Notes under the pieces: model-generated
The model's input: only the letters and a program-made list of their open reading frames with translations
Database searches by the model: none
What the model was told of the DNA's origin: nothing
Program-made: the position numbers and the translations under genes
DNA from: Sphingomonas changbaiensis NBRC 104936
GTDB taxonomy: Bacteria > Pseudomonadota > Alphaproteobacteria > Sphingomonadales > Sphingomonadaceae
Reading direction: 5' to 3'
DNA length: 64,000 bases
Assembly: GCF_000974765.1 (NCBI RefSeq)
Contig: NZ_BBWU01000021.1
Location: 1-64,000 of the forward strand
Part shown: positions 11,815-19,707 of the stretch, piece by piece
Layout: each line of letters begins with the position of its first letter
How positions within the stretch are numbered: position 1 is the stretch's first letter

Positions 11815-12084
11815 TTAGATGCCGCGCTCGCCCGACGGGGCCGGCGGCGGGGGCGGAGGCGGCGGCGGCGGGCACGGCGGCGCCTGGAACGGCACGTACA
11901 TCCCGTCCCTGGTGTAATAGCCGTCCACGATGCCGTTGCCGTCGCGATCGGCGGCCGTGGTTCCCAATATCGCGCCAGGCCCGACCGGCGGCGCCGGCGC
12001 GACGGCGACTTCGTCCCTGTTGGCACATGCGGTCAGGCCGCCGGCGGCAGCTGCGAGCAGCAGAGCTATGCTTAGGACCCTCAT
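11815..12084 (-). CDS. Small lipoprotein with a calcium-loop motif and polyproline tail
   Basis: This is an 89-residue predicted lipoprotein. The signal peptide MRVLSIALLLAAAAGGLTAC ends in a lipobox Cys. Residues about 47-58 read DRDGNGIVDGYY, which matches the spacing of an EF-hand calcium loop (Asp-x-Asp-x-Asn-Gly-x-x-Asp). A run of about ten prolines follows and could span the cell wall. The ATG at 12084 is preceded by GGGAGA. It lies 70 bases upstream of the L,D-transpeptidase on the same strand, so an envelope role is plausible but unproven. Confidence 0.75.
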   Translation of the reverse strand: MRVLSIALLLAAAAGGLTACANRDEVAVAPAPPVGPGAILGTTAADRDGNGIVDGYYTRDGMYVPFQAPPCPPPPPPPPPPAPSGERGI

Positions 12085-12297
12085 TTTCTGTCTCCCGGAA
12101 CAGCGGTCCGGCGCAAGGACGTCGGCCCGCATCAGGCGAACGTCACGCAACGAGTCTCGTTCCCAAGCGGCAACGGTGTTTCGTGCCGTTTCAGCGACGG
12201 GGCGCGACGGACGGCCTCATCGTCCAGGGCCCGTTCGGGCTGGAGATCGACGGCGAACGGTGCCAAGGGGGACCCAACAGCAGATTTTCACGTCAGA

Positions 12298-13266
12298 ATG
12301 GCCCAAGTCCCCCTCCATCCGATGCTGCAGCAGGCGGTGCAACTCTCGGTTGCGGGCCGCAATGCGGAAGCCGTGCTGATCGTCACCCGGCTCGCCGCGC
12401 AGAACCAGCCACAGGCGCTGGCGATGCTCGCCGAGATGAAGTGGCGCGGCGGAATGGTGCCGCAGGATCCGCCCGCCGCGCGCGAACTCTATCGCCGGGC
12501 GAGCGCGCTCGGTCACGCGCAGTCGGCCGAGATCACGACCAACCTGATGGCGAACGGCGTCGCGGGCCCGAGAGACTGGCAAGGGGCGCTCGCGCGGCTC
12601 CGGACGGAAGCGCGGAAAGGGGGTGGGCGCAAGCTTGCCCTGTCATTGATCGACAAGATGGCGCTGACGGATGACGGCGATCCGGCCCGAATGCCGGAGG
12701 CTCAGACGCTCAGCGAACGGCCGGATGTGCGGCGGATCGAGCGGCTCTTCACCGCGGCCGAATGCGATTATCTCCGCCAGATCGCCGAGCCGCAGTATAT
12801 GCCGTCGGTCGTCAATGATGGGATGGGCCGGCAGGTGCGCGACCCGATCCGCACGTCGGATGGCGCAACCCTTCATTGGCTGATCGAGGACCCAGTCGTC
12901 CACGCCCTCAATCGCCGGCTGGCGGCCGCGAGCGGCACCAGCTTCGAGCAGGGCGAAGCGACGTTGATCCTGCGCTACAAGGGCGGGCAGGAGTATAAGC
13001 CGCATTTCGACTTTGTCCGGTCCGAGCAGAACCAGCGGTTCAAGACGGTGCTCGTCTATCTGAACCACGATTATCAGGGCGGCGAGACCGTGTTCCCGGA
13101 GATCGGCCTAAGCGTGAAGGCCCGCAAAGGCGATGCGCTGATCTTCACCAGCGCCCTTCCCGACCGATCGGTCGACCCGCTTTCCAAGCACGCCGGCATG
13201 CCGATCACCGGCGGCGTCAAATATCTCTGCACCAAGTGGATCAGGGAGAAACGGTGGGTGGCTTAG
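12298..13266 (+). CDS. 2-oxoglutarate/Fe(II) oxygenase, prolyl-4-hydroxylase-like, with Sel1-like N-terminus
   Basis: This is a 322-residue protein. Residues 10-105 look like two or three Sel1/TPR-type helical repeats (AARELYRRASALGHAQSAE). Residues 145-316 form a P4H-type double-stranded beta-helix. The iron ligands are visible as HFD at residues 236-238 and His298 in KHAG, and the 2-oxoglutarate Lys is Lys308 in GGVKYLCTKW. GGETVFPEIG is also typical of P4H. Activity is therefore plausible, with unknown protein substrate. The start lacks a clear ribosome site. No signal peptide is seen, so it is probably cytoplasmic. Confidence 0.88.
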   Translation: MAQVPLHPMLQQAVQLSVAGRNAEAVLIVTRLAAQNQPQALAMLAEMKWRGGMVPQDPPAARELYRRASALGHAQSAEITTNLMANGVAGPRDWQGALARLRTEARKGGGRKLALSLIDKMALTDDGDPARMPEAQTLSERPDVRRIERLFTAAECDYLRQIAEPQYMPSVVNDGMGRQVRDPIRTSDGATLHWLIEDPVVHALNRRLAAASGTSFEQGEATLILRYKGGQEYKPHFDFVRSEQNQRFKTVLVYLNHDYQGGETVFPEIGLSVKARKGDALIFTSALPDRSVDPLSKHAGMPITGGVKYLCTKWIREKRWVA

Positions 13267-13273
13267 TCCGAGC

Positions 13274-13564
13274 CTAAAGCCAATCGTCCGGCACCGTTGC
13301 CTGGTGCAGGATACGAGCCACCGTGATTCGTTGTCCGTCGAAATCGTAGAACAGGTGATGGCTGCCAACGCTCAGGTAGCGCACCGGCGGGCGTATGCCG
13401 GGATAAAGCGGTCCCGATTCCGGATAATCCAGCAGTCGATCGAGCGCACGTTCGATGCGATTCATATACTCGTCGGCGACGGCCACGCCGAACTCTTGGA
13501 TGCTGTAATGCTCGATTGCGCGAAGATCGTCGCGGGCATCGGGTAGAATCGTCAGCTGCCTCAT
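13274..13564 (-). CDS. parE: ParE/RelE-family toxin
   Basis: This is a 96-residue toxin-like protein with the family's helical hairpin (ARDDLRAIEHYSIQEFG) followed by beta strands ending in RYLSVGSHHLFYDFDGQRITVARILH. ParE proteins poison DNA gyrase, while RelE relatives cleave mRNA; the Arg near the C-terminus (VARILH) is conserved in both. Its start overlaps the antitoxin stop by four bases (ATGA), the usual order of antitoxin then toxin. Confidence 0.92.
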   Translation of the reverse strand: MRQLTILPDARDDLRAIEHYSIQEFGVAVADEYMNRIERALDRLLDYPESGPLYPGIRPPVRYLSVGSHHLFYDFDGQRITVARILHQATVPDDWL

Positions 13565-13803
13565 GCCGCTATGGAGCGGGCAGCTCGAAGTTCAGCAAAG
13601 AACTCTTTGTAATCCTGCCCCTCTCCAGACGCCCTGCCCTTATCGATTTCCGCCTGCAACCAGGCGAGTTGAGCCGCGCGCTCCTCGTCGGCCCGCAGGA
13701 TCTCGCGGATATAGTCGCTGGCGCTGCTGTAGCGTCCGGTGGCGACTTGGTCGTCGACCCATTTTTTTAGGCCGTCGGGCAGCGAAACGTTGATCTGGGC
13801 CAT
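13561..13803 (-). CDS. parD: ParD-family ribbon-helix-helix antitoxin
   Basis: This is an 80-residue protein starting MAQINVSLPDGLKKWVDDQV, a ribbon-helix-helix DNA-binding segment. YSSASDYIREILRADEE, then an acidic C-terminal half, should bind and neutralise the adjacent toxin. The ATG at 13803 is preceded by GGAGTG; a longer frame start is less likely. Such antitoxins usually repress their own promoter, which would lie in the 36 bases up to the glutathione reductase stop at 13840 or further upstream. Confidence 0.92.
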   Translation of the reverse strand: MAQINVSLPDGLKKWVDDQVATGRYSSASDYIREILRADEERAAQLAWLQAEIDKGRASGEGQDYKEFFAELRAARSIAA

Positions 13804-13839
13804 GGCGAGCACTCCTACATTTCTGCGCAATATAGCACG

Positions 13840-15183
13840 CTAACGCAGCAGCACCAATTCCTCCGCCATGCTCGGGTGCAGGGCGACGGTGTCGTCGAAC
13901 GCCTTTTTGTTGAGGCCGGCCTTCACCGCGACAGCGGCGGCCTGAAGGATTTCGGGCGCGTCGGGGCCGATCATGTGAAGGCCGAGGATGCGGTCGGTCT
14001 CAGGCTCGCAGATCATCTTGTAGAGCGCACGCTCGTTGCGGTTGGCGAGCACGTTCTTCATCGGCCGGAAATCCGACGAATAGACCCGCACCGCGCCGTG
14101 CTTCTGCTTTGCCTGGCTTTCGGTGAGGCCAACGCCCGCGAGCGGCGGGTGGCTGAACACGGCTGAGGGAATGCAATGATAGTCGACCCGCCAGGGCTTC
14201 TGGCCGAACACGGTGTCGGCAAAGGCCTGGCCCTCGCGGATCGCGACCGGGGTCAGCTGCACGCGATTGGTGACGTCCCCTACCGCGTAGATGCTGTCGA
14301 TGCTCGACTTGCTGTCCTCGTCGACCACGACGGCGCCCTTGGCGTCGAGCGTCACCCCGGCTTCCTCGAGCCCGAGGCCCTTTGTGTGCGGCACGCGGCC
14401 GGTCGCAAAGAGGATCAGGTCCACCTCGAGCGGCTCGCAGCCGTCGAACGTCACGTGAAGACGATCGTCCGCCTTCTCGATGCTCTTGAAGCGCGAGTTG
14501 AACTGGAACTTGATGCCCTTCGTCATCGAGATCTGGAGCAGTCGGTCGCGAATGCTCTCGTCATAGCCGCGCAGGATCACGTCGGTGCGGTTGACCAGAG
14601 TCACGTCGGAACCGAGCTCGTGGAAGATGCCGGCGAACTCGTTGGCGATATAGCCGCCGCCCGCGATCAGCACGCGCCGCGGCAGGCGTTCGAGGTGGAA
14701 GACTTCGTTGGAGGTGATGCCGTGCTCCGCGCCCGGCACGTCGGGGATGGCCGGCCAGGCGCCCGTCGCGATCAGGATCACGCGCGCGGTCACCTCGCGG
14801 CCGCTCGCCAGCCTGACCTTGTGCGAACCGGCGACAGTCGCGCGCTCCAGGATGATCTCGACATGATTGTTGTTGAGCGTGGTCGTGTAGGCGTGGTTCA
14901 ACCGGTCGACCTCGGCAAGCACATTGTCGCGGAGCGTCGGCCAGTCAAACGCGCATTGCGGCACGTCCCAGCCGAAGCGGCGCGCGTCCGCCAGGTCCTC
15001 CGCGAAATGGGCGCCGTAGACGAGCAGCTTCTTCGGCACGCAGCCGCGGATCACGCAGGTGCCGCCCACCTTGTGCTCTTCGGCCAGCGCAACCTTCGCG
15101 CCGTGCGCAGCCGAAACACGCGCCGCGCGCACGCCGCCGGAGCCGCCGCCGATCACGAACAGGTCATAGTCGAAGTCAGCCAT
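13840..15183 (-). CDS. gor: Glutathione-disulfide reductase
   Basis: This is a cytosolic FAD enzyme that reduces glutathione disulfide with NADPH. It has 447 residues, close to the family norm. The FAD-binding GGGSGGVRAARVSAAHG lies at residues 12-28, the redox-active disulfide in GGTCVIRGCVPKK near residues 41-53, and a second nucleotide-binding GGGYIANEFAGIFHELG near residue 170. The C-terminal catalytic His is seen in VALHPSMAEE. It sits 13 bases downstream of the retropepsin-like gene, probably in one transcript with it and pgi. Confidence 0.95.
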   Translation of the reverse strand: MADFDYDLFVIGGGSGGVRAARVSAAHGAKVALAEEHKVGGTCVIRGCVPKKLLVYGAHFAEDLADARRFGWDVPQCAFDWPTLRDNVLAEVDRLNHAYTTTLNNNHVEIILERATVAGSHKVRLASGREVTARVILIATGAWPAIPDVPGAEHGITSNEVFHLERLPRRVLIAGGGYIANEFAGIFHELGSDVTLVNRTDVILRGYDESIRDRLLQISMTKGIKFQFNSRFKSIEKADDRLHVTFDGCEPLEVDLILFATGRVPHTKGLGLEEAGVTLDAKGAVVVDEDSKSSIDSIYAVGDVTNRVQLTPVAIREGQAFADTVFGQKPWRVDYHCIPSAVFSHPPLAGVGLTESQAKQKHGAVRVYSSDFRPMKNVLANRNERALYKMICEPETDRILGLHMIGPDAPEILQAAAVAVKAGLNKKAFDDTVALHPSMAEELVLLR

Positions 15184-15196
15184 GTCTCGTCCTCTG

Positions 15197-15994
15197 TTAC
15201 CGGCGCTGGAGCCAGACCGCCTTTTGCGGAAAATCGGTCACGATGCGAAAATGCCTTAGCAGCTTCACGCCGACATTGGCGTCGGCGGCGTTGGGCTGTT
15301 CGTCGATCGCGGCGCGAACGTTACGAAAGGTGACGCCTGCCAGCCGCAACGATCGCAGGATGACGATCTTGCGCTTCACCGCTCCGCCGATCCCGCCGCC
15401 TTCTTCATGGGCCTGCGCACGATCGAGCAGCCCCAATCGCGCTGCATAATTCTTCCCGATCAGCACGTCGGAGCCGTTGCCCAGATCGAATTCCGCCCTG
15501 ACGGGCCGATGGCCTTCGACGGAAATCGGGATGGTTTCGTTGCCGTGAAAGCTCTGGAGCGGCAGCTTCACGCCGCTTGGCTCGGCGCGATCGGCAACGG
15601 CGTGGATCGTGCCGCCGTCGATATCGATCGCGAGCCGCGTCGCGTCGAACAGGTCGCGGCCGACAATCGCGTCGAGCTTGCGGCCGAACAGGCGCGCGCC
15701 GACATCGTCCAGATCCATGACGGCAAGGGTGGCATCCGGCACCGCGACGCCGATGGCGTCGATCCGGACACCTTTCACCAGCCGCGCCTTGGCCGCCCCT
15801 GCGCCCGACCCGCGCGCATCGACGTTCCGGCCCCCGTCGACCCTGGCGTGCGCGGCGAATTCGTCGTCGAGCAATGAAACTTCCGCCGCCGAATCGAGCA
15901 CGGCCTCGGTCTGGACGCCGTTGATCCGCGCAGGAATGTAGAGCCGGTCGCCGCGCACGGTCAGCGCCGCGGCGGCCGCAAGCAATGCTATCAT
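15197..15994 (-). CDS. Retropepsin-like aspartyl protease-family protein, tandem domains
   Basis: This is a 265-residue protein with a short N-terminal hydrophobic stretch (MIALLAAAAALTV) that could be a signal. Two retropepsin-like units follow. The first has VLDSAAEVSLL near residue 33, where the usual Asp-Ser/Thr-Gly is Asp-Ser-Ala. The second has EFDLGNGSDVLIG near residue 168, Asp-Leu-Gly. The motif variants make catalytic activity doubtful. The ATG overlaps the pgi stop (ATGA), so it is co-translated with pgi. Function is unknown. Confidence 0.8.
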   Translation of the reverse strand: MIALLAAAAALTVRGDRLYIPARINGVQTEAVLDSAAEVSLLDDEFAAHARVDGGRNVDARGSGAGAAKARLVKGVRIDAIGVAVPDATLAVMDLDDVGARLFGRKLDAIVGRDLFDATRLAIDIDGGTIHAVADRAEPSGVKLPLQSFHGNETIPISVEGHRPVRAEFDLGNGSDVLIGKNYAARLGLLDRAQAHEEGGGIGGAVKRKIVILRSLRLAGVTFRNVRAAIDEQPNAADANVGVKLLRHFRIVTDFPQKAVWLQRR

Positions 15995-17475
15995 CCGAAT
16001 GCCCGTGCGATCAGGGCCTGGGTGGACGGATCGAACCCCTCCGTCCCTTCCTGCTCGATCGACTTCGCGATCTGCTTGCCAAGCTCGACCCCGAACTGAT
16101 CGAACGGATTGATGCCGAGCAAGACGGCGTTGGCGAAGGTCCGGTGCTCGTAGAACGCGATCAGCGCGCCGAGACTCGCCGGATCGACGGCGTCGAGCAG
16201 GATCGTCGACGACGGCCGATCACCCGGATAGGCCCGCTGCGGATCGTCACTGGTCTTGCCCGCCATCAGCGCCGCGCCTTGGGCGAAGCAGTTGGTCAGC
16301 AACGCCTGGTGATGCGCTTCGTCCTGGTGATGTCCGGCCTCGACAGCGGCGACGAACTCGACCGGCACCAGCCGCGTGCCCTGGTGAAGCAGCTGGAATA
16401 CCGCGTGCTGCGCGTCGGTGCCGACGCCGCCCCAGGTGATCGGCGCGGTCGGCCAGGCGATCGCCTCGCCCGCCGGGGTCACGCGCTTGCCGTTCGATTC
16501 CATCTCGAGTTGCTGAAGATACGACGGCAGCAGCCGCAGCCGCTCGTCATAGGCGAAGACCGCGCGCGTCTCGCAGTCGCGGAGCTGCGTGTAATAGAGA
16601 TCGGCAAAGGCAGCGAGCACAGGCGCGTTGCGCGCCGGCTCGGCGAAGCGGAAGTGCCGGTCCATTTCCGCCGCCCCTTCGAGCAGGCTTTCGAAGGCGT
16701 CCCAGCCGAGCCCCAGCGCGACCGGGAAGCCGATCGACGACCACAGCGAATAACGGCCGCCGACGCTCTCGGCGAACGGCAGGATGCGGGTTTCGTCGAC
16801 GCCCCATTCCATCGCCTTGTCGGGTGAGGCGGTGAGCGCAATTACGCGCCCATAGGGGTCTTCGACCCCCGCCTGCGCCATCCAGGCGAGCGCGCTGGCC
16901 GCATTCAGCATCGTCTCGCTGGTCGTGAACGTCTTGGAGGCGATCACCAGCAAAGTCGCGTTCGGGTCGAACCGGCGGGTCGCCTCCTCGAGCGCGGCAC
17001 CGTCGACGTTCGAGACAATCGCGACGTCATAACGCCCCGTATCGCGGCCGAGCGCGTCGATCAGCAGGTCCGGCCCCAGCGCCGATCCGCCGATCCCGAT
17101 GTGCAGCACATGCCGAATATCGCCGAGCGCACCGGCCTCGATCGCGTCGATCAGCGCGCGCATCCGGTTGTGGAAGGCGCGCGCGCGGGCGACGCTTTCG
17201 GGGGCGCCTTCGCCCCGCTCGGCCGTGTGTTCGGCGGGGCGGCCTTCGCTGGTGTTGACGACCTTGCCCGCGAACAGCGCATCGCGCGCGGCAGTGAGTC
17301 CGCGCTCATCCGCCAGCTGCGCGAAGTCGCCGACCAGTTGCGCGGTCAGATGAGTCTTCGACCAATCGAAATAGATGCCGGCAGCTTCGAGCGTCAGCTG
17401 CTGGAGCCGGTCCGGGTCCGCGAAAAGCTGCGTGAGCGTGTGCGGCTCGCGCGCGGTCGGCCAGGTCATCCCCAT
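15991..17475 (-). CDS. pgi: Glucose-6-phosphate isomerase
   Basis: The enzyme interconverts glucose 6-phosphate and fructose 6-phosphate. At 494 residues it is slightly shorter than the E. coli enzyme. Family signatures are visible as FAESVGGRYSLWSSIGFP near residue 250 and GINPFDQFGVELGKQIA near residue 460. Also seen are HIGIGGSALGPDLL and the catalytic Glu region NGKRVTPAGEAIAWP. The ATG at 17475 has GAGGAG seven bases upstream; a TTG two codons earlier is worse placed. It is the first gene of the pgi, retropepsin-like, gor block. Confidence 0.96.
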   Translation of the reverse strand: MGMTWPTAREPHTLTQLFADPDRLQQLTLEAAGIYFDWSKTHLTAQLVGDFAQLADERGLTAARDALFAGKVVNTSEGRPAEHTAERGEGAPESVARARAFHNRMRALIDAIEAGALGDIRHVLHIGIGGSALGPDLLIDALGRDTGRYDVAIVSNVDGAALEEATRRFDPNATLLVIASKTFTTSETMLNAASALAWMAQAGVEDPYGRVIALTASPDKAMEWGVDETRILPFAESVGGRYSLWSSIGFPVALGLGWDAFESLLEGAAEMDRHFRFAEPARNAPVLAAFADLYYTQLRDCETRAVFAYDERLRLLPSYLQQLEMESNGKRVTPAGEAIAWPTAPITWGGVGTDAQHAVFQLLHQGTRLVPVEFVAAVEAGHHQDEAHHQALLTNCFAQGAALMAGKTSDDPQRAYPGDRPSSTILLDAVDPASLGALIAFYEHRTFANAVLLGINPFDQFGVELGKQIAKSIEQEGTEGFDPSTQALIARAFG

Positions 17476-17534
17476 GAACAATCTCCTCGCCCGCGGCTTC
17501 TAGACAGGAGCGACGTTCATGCAAGGAGGCTCAA

Positions 17535-17711
17535 ATGGCCAAGGAAAACGACCCCGACATCATCATCGGACGGGAGGACGCTGAAGTCGACCCGGACAAG
17601 CGGCCGCCGGATGCGAACCCGCACGGCCATCCACTGCCCGCTGCTGGCAATGCGCGGCACGGCACGATCCCCGAGCATCTGGAAAAGGACCGCGGCCACG
17701 GCGACAACTGA
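17535..17711 (+). CDS. Small hydrophilic protein, 58 residues, unknown function
   Basis: The frame runs from an ATG at 17535 to TGA at 17709-17711. A near-perfect AGGAGG lies six bases upstream of the ATG. The product starts MAKENDPDIIIGREDAEVDP and ends HLEKDRGHGDN. It is strongly charged, rich in Asp, Pro, His and Gly, with no membrane segment, so it is probably disordered. It is divergent from pgi and lies upstream of the M20 peptidase gene. I do not recognise a family. The ribosome site and codon choice make it a probable real gene. Confidence 0.65.
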   Translation: MAKENDPDIIIGREDAEVDPDKRPPDANPHGHPLPAAGNARHGTIPEHLEKDRGHGDN

Positions 17712-17768
17712 ACGGCTGGACGCAGGCGAACCCTGGACTTAGCCTCCCCTCAAACAAGGAGGGGCAGG

Positions 17769-19283
17769 ATGAGCGACTTGAATCGGCGGGCAGTGTTGCA
17801 GGGCGCGGCAGCGGGGGCGGCGTTGCTGTCGCCCGCATCGGCGCTGGCGCAATCGGGCGACGAGAAGGCGTTCCGCGCCGCGGTCGAGAAGGGGCATGAC
17901 GCGGCGATCACGCGGCTGCAGGACTGGATCGCCCTCCCCTCTATCGCGGCCGAAAACCGCGACATGCAGAAGGGTGCCGAATATATGGCGGCGCTGGCGA
18001 AGGACGCCGGCTTCCAGACCGCCGAGATCGTCCAGACCTCCGGCCATCCGGGAGTCTTCGCCACCCTGGATGCCGGGGCGCCGAAGACGATCGGCCTGTA
18101 TTTCATGTATGACGTCAAGCAGTTCGATCCCGCCGAATGGAGCTCGCCGCCGCTCGAGGCGCGGATCGTCGACAAGCCGGGGATGGGACGCGCGATCGTC
18201 GGGCGCGGCGCGACCAACCAGAAGGGGCCGGAAGCGACCTTCCTGGCCGCATTGCACGCGATCCGCGCCGCCGGGCGCAAGCTGCCGGTCAACCTGGTCC
18301 TGGTCGCCGAGGGCGAGGAAGAGATCGGATCGCCCCATTTTCACGAAATCGTGCGCAGGCCCGATATCGCGGCGCGGCTGAAGCAGACGCCATGCGTGTT
18401 CATGCCGTTCAACAGCCAGGGACCGGACGGCGAAGTCACGGTCAATCTGGGCGCGAAAGGCGTCATCGAGTGCGAGCTGGTCGCGAGCGGCGACGCGTGG
18501 GGGCGTGGACCGGCAAAGGACGTGCATTCGTCGCTGAAGGCGATGATCGACAGCCCGGTCTGGCGGCTGGTCGAGGCGATGAAGACGCTCGTCTCCCCTG
18601 ACGGCAACACCGTCGTGATCGACGGCTGGGACGAGCATGTCCGCCCGCTGAGCGCGCGCGAAAAGGCGCTGATCGCGGCCGATGCGCGCGCGTCGAGCGA
18701 AGCGGACATGATGAAGGCGCTGGGCGTCAAGCATTGGATCGGCGACCTGGAATGGCTCGCCGCGAACGAGCGGCTTGTCGCCGCGCCGACCGCGAACATC
18801 GAAGGGCTGGTGGCCGGCTATACCGGGCCCGGCGGCAAGACGATCCTGCCGCACAAGGGCGTTGCCAAAATGGATTTCCGGCTGGTGCCGAACCAGACCC
18901 GCGACGATTGCGTCGCGAAGCTGAAGGCGCATCTGGCCAAGCGTGGCTTCGGCGACATCCAGGTGAACGTCTCCGGCGGCTATGATCCCACCGAGACGGC
19001 CGAGGACAGCCCGCTGATCCGCACCACGCTCGCGACCTATCAAAAGCTCGGCATCACGCCGACACTGAACCCGCGGCTGGCCGGATCCTGGCCGGGCTAT
19101 GTCTTCACAGGCGCGCCGATCAGCCTGCCCGCCGGCCATTTCGGCCTGGGCCACGGCAGCGGCGCCCATGCGCCCGACGAATATTACCTGATCGAGCCGA
19201 CGAATCCCAAGATCGCCGGATTCGATCAGGCCGTGATGAGCTATATCGATTTCCTCTACTCTCTCGCCGCTTCAAAGGCTTAG
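17769..19283 (+). CDS. Exported M20-family metallopeptidase
   Basis: This is a 504-residue zinc-dependent peptidase of the M20/M25/M40 type. Residues 1-28 (NRRAVLQGAAAGAALLSPAS) form a twin-arginine-like signal, so the enzyme is likely exported folded. Metal-binding and catalytic regions seen are YFMYDVKQFDP, GRGATNQKGPEATFL, VAEGEEEIGSPHF and GLGHGSGAHAPDEYYLIEP. The first usually has His-x-Asp; here YMYDV replaces the His with Tyr, so the metal site may differ. A strong AAGGAGG precedes the ATG. Confidence 0.88.
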   Translation: MSDLNRRAVLQGAAAGAALLSPASALAQSGDEKAFRAAVEKGHDAAITRLQDWIALPSIAAENRDMQKGAEYMAALAKDAGFQTAEIVQTSGHPGVFATLDAGAPKTIGLYFMYDVKQFDPAEWSSPPLEARIVDKPGMGRAIVGRGATNQKGPEATFLAALHAIRAAGRKLPVNLVLVAEGEEEIGSPHFHEIVRRPDIAARLKQTPCVFMPFNSQGPDGEVTVNLGAKGVIECELVASGDAWGRGPAKDVHSSLKAMIDSPVWRLVEAMKTLVSPDGNTVVIDGWDEHVRPLSAREKALIAADARASSEADMMKALGVKHWIGDLEWLAANERLVAAPTANIEGLVAGYTGPGGKTILPHKGVAKMDFRLVPNQTRDDCVAKLKAHLAKRGFGDIQVNVSGGYDPTETAEDSPLIRTTLATYQKLGITPTLNPRLAGSWPGYVFTGAPISLPAGHFGLGHGSGAHAPDEYYLIEPTNPKIAGFDQAVMSYIDFLYSLAASKA

Positions 19284-19356
19284 GCCGGGGCGGCAGGGTT
19301 TCGTTAAGCCTGTCTCTGGGCGGCCGGTTAACCCTTGGCGAGATACAAGCATCGCC

Positions 19357-19674
19357 ATGTTCGCCGCCCGAGTTCAGCCCGAAAGACGCCAGAGCGAGCG
19401 TGACGAGGTCTTTTACCGCACCCGCGCGAGCGCGGTGGGGCTCGGCAGCTTTTCGGCACAGGTCGTCAATATCTCCGCCAACGGCTTCATGGCGCGTACC
19501 GAGGCCGAGGTCGCGATCGGGCAGACCCTGTCGATCCGGCTGCCGGTGATCGGCGAAGTGAAGGCCGAGGTGCGCTGGTCGCTCGGCGGCCGCATCGGCT
19601 GCCAGTTCGTACGGATGATCGACCTCGCCTCCTATCTCGAGCTGCTGGGCACCTTGCTCAAGGAAGCGCGCTAG
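19357..19674 (+). CDS. PilZ-domain protein
   Basis: This is a 105-residue single-domain protein. An Arg-rich N-terminus (PERRQSERDE) followed by VVNISANGFMART corresponds to the RxxxR and D/N-x-S-x-x-G elements that bind cyclic di-GMP, and IGCQFVR ends the barrel. It would act as a small cyclic di-GMP receptor. It is 33 bases upstream of an HD-GYP phosphodiesterase gene on the same strand, which supports a shared signalling role. Confidence 0.85.
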   Translation: MFAARVQPERRQSERDEVFYRTRASAVGLGSFSAQVVNISANGFMARTEAEVAIGQTLSIRLPVIGEVKAEVRWSLGGRIGCQFVRMIDLASYLELLGTLLKEAR

Positions 19675-19707
19675 CGTTCGCGCCATGTCTATCGGGGGAG
19701 GTCCGTC

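Noticed and set aside
10416-12674. 752-codon plus-strand open frame opposite the L,D-transpeptidase
   Set aside because: It runs across two minus-strand genes and into the oxygenase gene, and shows no domain; a by-product of high GC.
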